A stretch of DNA of 64,000 nt from Centropus unirufus (taxonomy: Eukaryota; Chordata; Aves; Cuculiformes; Centropidae): assembly GCA_013397695.1 (NCBI GenBank), contig VYZI01000084.1, forward strand, positions 2,164,802 to 2,228,801, read 5' to 3'. Position numbers and translations under genes: made by a program. The notes below the pieces were generated by a model. The model worked only from the letters and a program-made list of their open reading frames with translations, did not search any database and was not told where the DNA came from. Shown one piece after another: positions 51,301 to 61,200 of the stretch. The stretch's first letter is position 1; each line of letters opens with the position of its first letter.

Positions 51301-54300
51301 CCATGGATCATTTGGGAGCTCCCATCATCCCTCTCCAGCTTCAAGATTCAACAGCTTTCTAGCCCACCTGTGCCACTGGGGAAGTGCAGAGGTGTCAGAA
51401 TAAAGAAAGAATCTGGACCCCTGCAGTTCTACTGTGCTGAGATTCTTATAGCAGAGATTCTTCAGCTAAGGCATTGCAACTCCAAAGGGTCAGAAAGCTG
51501 GAGGCCAGCGGCTTGGGTGTTTAGGGAGAAGCTACTTTATAGAGAGAAACTTTGTATACCGGGACCTCACAGCTGGGAGTTAGAACCTTCATTTCACAAA
51601 AGACCCTGGAGAAGACAATTATAGGGTTAAGAATATGCAGAGCTTATCAGGGCACAGAAACACTGGGAATGTAAAGAGGATGGCGCTGTTAGCATTTTTT
51701 GCAGCAACTTTCAGAGACAAAAAAGCTAGAGCATACTGAGAGCCGAGATGCTAGTTCTATCAAAATTAAGAAAATATGTTTTCAATACATGTTTCAATAC
51801 CTGGATAGGTACTGAACAAGTATTTGCATTTGGAAACAGAGATGTTAGCAACACACCCATCAGCAACAATACCATACGATGAACAGTATTTTTCTTACCA
51901 CCTCCAGTAAGGCTCATATCAAAGCAGTATGTGTATGTACCAAAATCCTTGGAAAATATCTGAGAGCCTTTGGGTCCTTGTTGTTAGCCCCAGTAAAATG
52001 AATTGTCAGTAGGATTTCCAAAATGCAACACAGAGGGAGACACACTCACATTGCTGGCTCCAGCCCTTCTAGCATACTCTTTTGTATGCGTGTTCAGCAA
52101 TGTCCTAAGAAAACAACTTCTTTCTCCATTGAGGCAGAATGCATTGTATAGAATATACCAGTTCCAAAGTCTCTTTATAGATGTTTCTTGAGGCCTGGAG
52201 CTCTACAGCAGTGACTGCACATGACTAGAACAACGTGTTTATCTTTTTTAGTGACTCACCTTGTTTCACTTCTTTCCCTCAGGCTCCAGTTCTCCCTAGC
52301 CCACTCCAATGTTGGCTTTTTTGAGGTAAGTAAATAGTTGAAGCACATAGGAAATATCATTTGGCTTCATTCCTGGGTGTCTCTTTCCTTGTCCTCTGGA
52401 AGTTTCCTCTCTACTGTGGACTTCAAAGTATATTCTTCGGGGGAAGTCAGTGTTCTGAAAATGGGATCTCCTGTACCTTCACTGGCTGGTGTATCCTATC
52501 TCATCCGTAAGCAGAGAGATCTCTTGAACCATAATGGTGAAATGCACAGTGGTGTTCTGAACTGTAGCAGCAGAGGGAGCAGCGTGCTGTCTAAGCAACC
52601 CCATGCCCAGCTGAGGCAATGGTACCCCAAGTGATGCAGAGCTGCTCATCACAGATGCTCAGAATTACATCACGGAGGGAAGAGGAGCCAAGACACTCAT
52701 CTCCGCTGCCTCAAATGGTGCAGTGGTAGGCTTAGAGGGGACTACCCTGCCTCCACAGGGAGTCATTTAATTCTGAGTATGATCAATCAGTCCTGAGTAG
52801 CTGAGGAGAAAGGATTAAAATTGTTCTGGTCGCATTTTGCTATTAGTGATAAACCATCTCACAAATAAAGGAAATAGGCGGTTTTAAATGAAAATGTTTT
52901 CCAGGCATAATGAAAGCAATTGCATTTTGCATCTCACTTCCTTTGCATCATTCCAAAGACTTAAGATCCAAACTTCAACCAAGCTTATGACTCTTTTGGG
53001 CCAAATAAGAGCTGAAAGTTGATCATGAGCCTACTAATTCCATCCAGGATTAGGGCATGGCAGTTCTACTGCCATCTGGAACTGAAGACTAACTCAGTTT
53101 TCTTGTCTGTGGCAGATCTCACTTCTGGAGAACATCCTTTCTTACATTTTACAGACTGAAGTCATTCCATCAGTTAATGGTAAGGCTGTATTTCTAAGCT
53201 AAAAGCTGCAAGAGGAGTGGGTGATTCTAGAAACTTCCACTGTCTTTCTGCTAGATTTCTAGTTTCTATTAAGTTGTGTGGAAAACAACCATCAGCCAGG
53301 AGGCAATGGAAGGGAGAGCCTGGTTTGTAGGGTTGTGAGTATGCCCTCTCCCTGACACAGTTCTAAAAAAAAGGGAAAAAAGACTTGGAAACTCATAGTT
53401 CTTCTGCCTTTGCCTCACTCAAGGTGGCCCTGATGCATCAGTAGGAGGCTCGTCTCTCTAGCCTGTACACCTACCTGAGGCCACTGTGTGTGAAACATAT
53501 TCTTCGTTATAGCTATGGGCTTTTGCCTCTCATAAATTTTGTTTAAAGCCCTTGAGGGAGACAGCTTTATGCCAGCCCTCCATGCCAGGATGAATTTTGC
53601 CTTCCTTAATTAATGGAGACAAATGAGAACAGGTTCTAATGATGCTAATGCTGCCTTAACAATCCCCCAGATCACTAGGGACAATTCACTGAGTATATAA
53701 TGCGTTGAACATGAAAAGCCTTGGTTTGGCTTCAACACTCTGCCAAGTGTAAAGCATCTGTAATTCTTTTTTCCCATTGGTAACTGAGAGTCTCTGCCTC
53801 CCAGAGTTGTTTGTGGAGACTAAGAGGTTAATTGTTACAAGTGACATAGAAATCTCTGGGCAAACAGGGCTGTTGAAGGGCAGGTGTTTATTATCTTCCC
53901 ATTGCATACCTAAATCATTGTGTTTGTCTTTTTTTTAAGCTAAACTATCAAAAGGATTCCCTCTTCCCAATCTGGCCAATGTTACCTTGACGAGACCTCA
54001 CATTACAATTGTACAGGTGAGATTTTGATACTATCGTGTGCTTTTGGCTAGGCATTCGCTCACAGTTTAAAATGAGATCTCTAGTAACTGTAAAACCCTA
54101 TCAGAAACAAATTTATCTCTTTGGGAAGAAAAATCTAGAACTTTACTAAATGCAACACCCCAGAGAGTCCAAATGCACAGCTTGCTCCGCCTTTCAAGTT
54201 GCAATTCAGTGAGAAAACAGATTTAATATTTCATCTGAATTTGGCCACTCATATTAGGGTTATTGCTATCCATTCAGTCCTGCTGAATTTTACAGGAATA

Positions 54301-55550
54301 GCTGAAATACGAGAGGGAGGGGTATTTAATTTTGTGCACCTAGGATGACTGGGTTTTGCTAATAATTGGTGTCAATGGCTGAGGCCATTAGTGAAAAGTA
54401 GTCAGTGAGCTCTCACAAAATATTATTTGCCTTCTGGTTATTCTCCAAATCTTACCATATTCTGTGCCCCTCGCAACACACTCATGCTCTTAGCTTGAAC
54501 ATTCAGAATGTTGCTAGACAACCAATCAGTACAAGGACATTGCTTACAAATTAACTCTCTGAAAACAGGTAGGCCAGTTCCTTTTCTCCCTTCATTTACC
54601 AACTTCTCAGAGATTTTCAGCTCTGCAGATACAGCCTCAAATCCTTATTTGCAGTTAAGCACAAACTCAAGAAGAAACAAAATTGTGTTTCTTAAATCTT
54701 TCTTTGCATTCCACCTACCTGCAGCAGCCATTTGTGCAATCCCAACAAAGTATAATTGGTTGGAGTCTGCTCTCAGTGGCACTACTTGCCAACAACCTTA
54801 TTGGCTAATTATGAATGAGGGATTTTAGTGGTTCTGTGGGGCCCATTCCCCACCTTACTTTCTCTAATCAGTCTCCTCATTAGTGAGTAGGAATGAGAGA
54901 GGAAAATTGCTACATCCTAACAATGTGAATGGAATTCCTATTTAAAATCTAATTTCATAGTTTCCATTTGTAGTCCCAGTTAATTTGCTATGGTCAGTAG
55001 CATGAAAGACAGTTCTTCCCTCTTTTCATACATAACCACATTAGACCGTGATGGGCTGCTCTCTGCAGGTTCCTTCCTCTGCATGTGCTGACAATGCAGG
55101 AAGTCCTAGGGATAACTTTTTATTCGATGGCTAATTCTTAAGCAGCCCAAATTCTGTAAAAAATAATCCTTCCTGGTGCTGGTTGCCTAGTTGCTTCAAG
55201 GCTCAGATGAAGTTTCCTGTATAGGTTGTATGATCTTTAGATGCCCCTTCTGTTACTAGCATGGCACAAATGGATAACACCCAGGGAAAGATGGGACCCT
55301 TTTGCAAAGTTCAAAACGCTAAGTTTAATAACACTTCTTACTTCCAAGGCTCAGCTTTTTTACAATAGACTTGCTGACTTTTAACTCCAAAATTGACTTG
55401 AAATTAAAAAAAGCAACCAAAAAACCAACCACACACGTTAAGAGCAACCAACCAAAAACCACCTTTGTTTTGCAATTTATAGAAATTCGCTTATTGTTCT
55501 CCCCACAGGGATACATGTTGATTTCTACTGATGTCCACTACAAACCCTAA
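42284..55550 (+). CDS. BPIFC-like BPI-fold protein (copy B), complete, 15 exons, 470 aa
   Basis: Tandem paralogue of the upstream BPIFC gene, predicted secreted lipid-binding protein. Exons: 42284-42389, 42796-42907, 43026-43154, 44564-44719, 45497-45560, 46368-46428, 47380-47471, 47954-48127, 48837-48890, 50185-50355, 50897-50964, 52283-52325, 53116-53179, 53940-54016, 55509-55550 (stop 55548-55550). All are GT-AG, with the same phases as copy A. The signal peptide is MVKICCSLLLLSLLSGQLDA, then TPGLKVRITQKGLEYA. Barrel landmarks: ISLIPGTGIKL (exon 3), DSMLYLAFSEYFFQTYSFAY (exon 8), EVFAVLPDSTTQSLF (exon 10), KGFPLPNLANV (exon 14). The conserved disulfide is predicted as Cys152-Cys191. Cys300 and Cys393 are additional. 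The protein ends HYKP without the acidic tail of copy A. Exon 6 is small (61 nt) and is fixed by phase and its Cys (SCPNIRSG). Confidence 0.92.
46368..46428 (+). CDS. Copy B exon 6 (61 nt, second disulfide cysteine)
   Basis: Acceptor tgcttttatacag and donor gtgagt bound 20 codons plus one base, the same length and phase as copy A exon 6. It encodes SCPNIRSGIHLIDEDLRSLS. The Cys aligns with the C-terminal partner of the BPI-family disulfide. The exon is too short to stand out as an open frame and was located by phase and splice sites. Confidence 0.88.
47157..47196. repeat. 14-bp tandem repeat, three copies
   Basis: Unit aaagaaagtgcttt repeated three times in intron 6 of copy B; the last copy is diverged at its end. 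Confidence 0.85.
49762..49784. repeat. Short CCAGAA tandem repeat
   Basis: Hexamer ccagaa repeated about four times in intron 9 of copy B. Confidence 0.8.
49894..49943. repeat. 17-bp tandem repeat, three copies
   Basis: Unit tttaatttctctcaaag present twice exactly and once with a change, in intron 9 of copy B. Confidence 0.85.
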
Positions 55551-55812
55551 AGGAGAAGAGAGACCTTTTGTTAAACATGATCTGCAAGACAATAATATGA
55601 TTCTGAAGGCCAAGAACTGTCCAGTCCAGCTCTGTTGAGATGTGCAACTTAAGCTGTGACAAGGACAACGTCATTCTGACTGGGGATGAGGGTGGGATGT
55701 GGGGAGGCAAAGAAAGCTGGTGGAATAGTGAGGCTGTACAATGGAGGAGAACATAGAACACATGTTGACATTATTTATTCTGATGTTTAACCAATGAAAA
55801 AATGTTTTTAAG

Positions 55813-55818
55813 ATTAAA
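55813..55818 (+). promoter_or_regulatory. Candidate polyadenylation signal ATTAAA for copy B
   Basis: ATTAAA about 260 bp after the stop codon of copy B, the first good match downstream. Its use is inferred from position only. Confidence 0.45.
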
Positions 55819-55829
55819 GCCTCTTTCGA

Positions 55830-56840
55830 AACAAACTCTTTTCTATACACTCCCAGAAAGGTTCTGCAGTCCCTCAAAAGAAGCATATTGTCAAGATGCT
55901 ACTAGGGCAGGCATGCCTGCTAATCTGCTTCTACTGTAATGATCTTAAATAACTTTCTTCTGAACACGACGCACTCTGAAGCGAGCCCTCTCCAGAATCA
56001 CATCAGAAAGTGAACTTCCCCACTTACAATGGGAACTAAAATCTTAACAATGTCTTAACTGAACTCTTAATATAAGTCTTAAAATAAGATGTACATGCAG
56101 TCCGAGAAGGCTGATAAAGTGGCACTGGTACTGCCTTTGGTAGTTCCTCTTCCCCTGTGGATCTTCAAATCCTTGTGTTTGTCCCCTACAAGCCAAGTTA
56201 GATGTATTTGACTCCTTGAATGTTTCTAAATCTCATCTTCCAGCACCTTTGTCCGTTCTCTAGACTGAAATAGTTACAGATACTTTACTTCTTACTTCAT
56301 TTTGGTACGCTGTTTCACCTTCTTTCTTTCTCCCCGTCTTTTTCAATACTTTATTTGCATGCAAATCTGGGTGCAGTTCTGCAGAGGGCTGTGCCTGCCC
56401 GTTAATGCTTAGGTGCTTGTACTCTGGCAAAGCCTGACTGGAGAGCAAGCTCAAGCCTCCCCGACTAGCACCAGCAGGAGAGAAACAAAGGCTGTGATGC
56501 CACATCCCCCTGTTTCACAGCTTTTGTGATACTCGAACCACTCTTAAGCAAAGTGCCACTCAGCTGGCATGACGTCAAAACCCTAACCACCACCATGCCT
56601 CTTACTTTCACACCAAGACTGTACAGCAAAAAGGTGTTTCCCTCATGCTGAGAAATCCAGTTGGTGATGGGGTGCAGGCAGCTTTTGTCCATCTGTAGCT
56701 CAGCCAGCTCTACCCATACACTTGCAGCGCAGTAATATCTAAATATACCCAGGCTGAGACTGCACGTGGAAAACCACTCATTCCTTCTGTGAAGCCAGCC
56801 CAAAAGTCATACACAGTGTGAGGGAAGAGGTAGCCATGCA
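55830..56840. other. Intergenic, nothing recognised
   Basis: Between the copy B polyadenylation candidate and the CR1 pair I see no gene, RNA or named repeat. Confidence 0.5.
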
Positions 56841-56845
56841 CAAAC

Positions 56846-57215
56846 ATAGAATCATAGAATCATTAAGACTGGAAAAGATCTCTAAGATCATCCGGTCCAA
56901 CTGTCAGCCCAACACTGCCGTGCCAGCTAAACCATGTCCCAAAGTGCCACATCTACACGCTTTTTGAGTGCCTCCAGACATGGAGACTACACCACCTACC
57001 TGGGCAGTTTACTCCAATGTTTGGCCACTCTTTTGGTAAAGATTTTTTTTCTAATATTCAATCTAAACCCATTTTGGCCAACACCCACCTCATTCAACCT
57101 CCTTTTAGGCAGTTGTAGAGAACCATAAGGTCTCCCCTCAGCCTCCTCCAGGCTAAACTCCCCCAGTTCCCTCAGCCACTCCTCATAAATCCTGTCCTAC
57201 AGACCCTTCACCAGC
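56846..57215 (-). mobile_element. CR1 retrotransposon 3' fragment
   Basis: Begins with the tail atagaatcatagaatcat, then agactggaaaagatctctaag, ccaaagtgccacatctac, gaaccataaggtctcccctcagcc. Minus orientation. Well preserved. Confidence 0.9.
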
Positions 57216-57478
57216 TTCACCAAACCCCATTTCCTTCACCCTGGCACGGCTTAGGCCTGTGCTCCCCTTTACACCCTCGCCCCATGGGTGCTGGGTGCCT
57301 GTCCCAGCTGCCCCAGCATCCCCACTGCTGCGAGAGGTGACCCTGGCATGGGGCTTAACTGGGGCCAGCCAGAAGGCTTCTCTGGGCCTTACAGCATTGT
57401 GCCCTGCCCAGCCTGAGGCATCCTGGCTTGTATGGAAAACAGAGCAGCCAGCAGGACCAGGGAAGTCGTCCTTCCCCT

Positions 57479-57982
57479 GTACTCGGTGCTGGTGAGGCTG
57501 CACCTCGAATATTGTGTTAAGTACAAGATATTGAGATGCTGGAGCGTGTCCAGAGGAGGCAACAGAGCTGGGGAAGGGGATGGAGAACAAATCCCATGAG
57601 GAGAGGCTGAGGGAGCTGGGGTTGTTCAGCCTGGAGGAGAGGAGGCTGAGGGGAGACCTTATCCCTGCCTCCACCTGCCTGGAAGGAGGTTCTGGAGAGG
57701 TGGGTGCTGGGCTCTTCTCCCAAGTGACAGGGATAGGACGAGGGGGAATGGCCTCAAGCTGCGCCAGGGGAGGTGCACACTGGACATGAGGAAAAAAATT
57801 CTTCACCAAGAGAATTCTTGGGCTCAGGCACGGGCTGCGCAGGGGGCAGCTAAATTCCCATGCCGGGAGGAGAGGGAGACTCCCTTAAAGGAGATGAGGT
57901 GCTCAGGGATACGGTTTAGAGGACAGATACAGTTGGACCCGATGACCTCAAAGGTCTTTTCCAACCAATCGATTCCATGATC
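57479..57982 (+). mobile_element. CR1 retrotransposon 3' fragment just upstream of RTCB
   Basis: Plus-orientation CR1 text: ctcggtgctggtgaggctgc, ggctgagggagctggggttg, ctggaggagaggaggctgag, ending gacctcaaaggtcttttcca and the tail cgattccatgatcg. Its 3' end lies about 290 bp before the RTCB start codon. It carries long open frames on both strands (up to 208 codons), but these are repeat sequence, not host genes. Confidence 0.9.
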
Positions 57983-57989
57983 GCAGCGA

Positions 57990-58267
57990 GGGAACAGCAG
58001 CCCCTAAGCAAGCCAGGCTGGCCACAGCCCCGGCGGCGCAGGAAGCGAGCGCCCCCCCCCCCGGCCAGTCCTTGCACTCGCGGCTGCCGCCCGCCAGGGG
58101 GCGCTGAGGGCTGCGCCCGAGCCCCTGCGGGAACCAGCCGCCAGGGGGCGGTTTGTCCTGCGGGAAGCTTGTCCCTCGGCGGCTCCCGTCCGCGGCTGCT
58201 GGCGTCGCGTGGATCTCGCCGGTGCTGTTGGTGGCGGCCGCGCTGAGGCGGAGCTGGGGCCGCCGCC
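57990..58267 (+). promoter_or_regulatory. CpG-rich promoter of RTCB with two CTCF-like motifs
   Basis: GC- and CpG-rich sequence begins right after the CR1 3' end and runs through exon 1 to about 58640. No TATA box is seen. Two near-identical motifs, CCGCCAGGGGGCGCTG at 58091-58106 and CCGCCAGGGGGCGG at 58138-58151, resemble the CTCF core consensus in the same orientation. Promoter function is inferred from composition and position. Confidence 0.75.
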
Positions 58268-61200
58268 ATGAGCCGCAGCTACAACGATGAGCTGCAGTAC
58301 CTGGACAAGATCGACAAGAACTGCTGGCGGATCAAGAAGGGCTTCGTGCCCAACATGCATGTGCGTGGGGGGCGCGAGGCTGGGCTTGAGCCCTTGGGTG
58401 CCCCGGGGAGTGAGGGGCGGCCTGGCCCGGCGAGGCCCGCAGCCCCTGCTCATCCCCCCCCGGCAGCCCTGACGGTTTTCTCCGCAGGTGGAGGGAGTTT
58501 TCTACGTGAACGACCCGCTGGAGAAGCTGATGTTTGAGGAGCTGCGCAACGCCTGCCGCGGCGGAGGTTGGGTCTGGCGTGGCGGGCGAGCGGGGCTCGG
58601 CCCTCCAGCCCGGGGCAGGGGGGGTTAGCGCACACTCCTCGCCGTGGGTCTGGGGCCCTCGCTGAGCGCCGGGGTTCGCATTTTGAGCCCTAGAGGAACC
58701 GGGGGGCTGCGGGCACAGGCTCGGTGCGTGTCCAGACACAGCTGGTGGGTCTGGGGAGGCAGCAAACGGGAATGAGTTTTGTTGCCTTGCCAGCCACTGT
58801 GGCCTGGTGAGCAGCACAGCGCTGTCACTGCAGTTTTAGTGTGTCCTGTGACCAGGGGAGGTGGGTGGCGCAGCTTTGCTGGGTGCCTTTTGTAGAATCG
58901 TGGAATCGTTAGAGTTGGAAAAGATCTCATAAGGTCATGCAATCCAACAGCATCATGCCTGCTAATCATGGAATCGTTTGGTTGGAAAAGACCTTTAAGA
59001 TCATGGAGTCCAACTATATCTGCCCACGACTAAACCATATTTCTGAATGCATTATTTATTCTTTTAAACAGCTCCAGCGGTGGCGACTCAAATCACTTCC
59101 TTGGGCAGCCTGTTCCACTGCCTGATAACCCTTTCAGTGAAGAAATATTTCCTAATATCCAGTGTAAAGTAAACCATGTCCCAAAGTGCCACAACTATGC
59201 AGTTTTTTTGCACCTTCAAGGGCAGAGACTCCACCACTTCCCTGAGTGCCTGCTCCAGAGTCTGCTTTTCTGGAGGCTGTAGCCCAGTCCTGTCTGTTCC
59301 ATGTGGGGTTGGAGCAGAGGAATGGATCAGGACCTTACAGCTGGGCTGCTGGTAACAGATTTCTGTTGTTAGCACCTCTCAGTCTGCATAGGTGTAACAC
59401 AGCAGAGGAAGGACTCTAGCAAAATACCTCATTTAATCAAACTGCAGACTGTGTACAATGTTAGGCACATTATACCAGATTGGTGGCTGACTTCTGATTT
59501 GCCAGGTTTTTGAGCAACCTTATTAGAAAGCGTTTCATTGTGATTAACACAAAATTATCAGTTTACTTACCTTTTTTTTTTTTTTTTTTGTCCTTTTCAG
59601 GTGCGGGTGGCTTTTTGCCTGCTATGAAACAGATTGGAAATGTGGCTGCATTACCTGGCATAGTTCATGTGAGTAATTGTTCTGAAAATTTCTTCTTATT
59701 TTCCTGTTTGCCAGGGGTTCTTGTCTTTCAAGTCAGGAGTCTGATGTGAGAAGGGGTATGGACCAAAGCTCTTTTCAAGGCAATTTGTGTGTTACGAACC
59801 TGTCTCTGAGTGCTCGCAAGGGCGGGTTCTAAAGAAAAGTTGTCAGAAAGGGAATAATCCACTTACTTCATTGACTGCCTTTTGACACGAACCTTTTTCA
59901 GCATTTTTTTTATGCTGGTTCAGTTCACCTTTCCCTTACTGCCCATATTTGCTGTTGGTTTTGAGTTACTTGTGCTGACCCAGAATGTATGGAGAAGTAA
60001 GGAGAGAGCAGGAGGCGATATTGTTGCCTGTATTACTTTTCGTGCCCTCATGTTGGTAGTGAGTCTTCCCATGCAGGCAACACTGTTTTCCCTTGCCGTG
60101 TGCGTTTTTGGAAGCAAAGCATTGGATACGATGATGCAGGAGTAAAATAGTAGGCTGTGTCACTTCTCAAGAAGTGCTAAGTGCAATGTGGATAAGGATC
60201 TTTTTCCTTTTCAATATTGCATTTGTTAATAAGTAACAAATAACAGAAGTGTCTTTCTTCTAATTGTTTTTCTTGGTGACTTGGCAGAAGTTTTGAATTT
60301 CTGGCTGTAGTAAAAGGCAGCCCATCACGCTGTTAAAATGCCCTTGTGGTCAACCAAAAAGGGGGTGAGGTAGAATATTAACAACCTGTTGAAGTGGGAA
60401 TTTTCGCTAGTAGTGCATAGGAGAGATGTTATGGTCTTTCATCAATTCAGATCTTTACTTTTTATTTCCAAGCCAAGAGATTTCTTGGTGATGGCAAGTG
60501 GATATAGGAGAAGTACATCATCCCACTGAAAAGTGCTTTTATTTTTAGTGTGTGGTAACAGTTTAACACACATTGAAAAATTCTAATTTCTGACAGCTTT
60601 CTGGGTGTCTGGGGGTTTTTGTCTGTTTGCTTAAATAGCTGTTGGAGTGCTGTTTGTGATGTCCTTGTCCAGACTTGACAGGCTTGGTGTACTTTGAACT
60701 AGTGTAGAAGCAAGCTCTCTCTTTCTTTAATTAGTAGTAATATGAAGAGGTTCAATAAAAAGGTCTCTTATAAATTGAAATGGCACGGCTCCTATCTTGT
60801 CCTATCCTATCAGGATATCATCCTAAAAGGATGACTTTCTCCTGTCTACAGGGTGCAGTTTTTGGTTAGTTTCCAATGATGCAGCTAAGAAGAGAAAATG
60901 CTGAATGTTTTATGATTTCATTCCATAGCCTTGAACTCTGCCCTTGTTACATTTACAGTATGTAAATATTGCAGGTGTCTCTGGGTGGAGCTTAGTAAAA
61001 ATAAACTCACCTTTACTCTTATGTCTCTGCTTTAAGCTACTCATAAGCTATTGCCGGCATAAGTTTTGAACCCAAGGACACTTGAGTCCAGGAAAAAGCT
61101 AGCCTAGAATTCAGTTGGAGAACACAATTCCTACACTTGGCATCTTAAGCTGCTCCAAAGTCATCTTGCAATCTTGTGACTAGAGTCAAGGGGTCTTCTC

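Noticed and set aside
57183..57809. 208-codon minus-strand open frame
   Set aside because: Lies largely over CR1 sequence and GC-rich flank, has no protein-family motif and no splice context.
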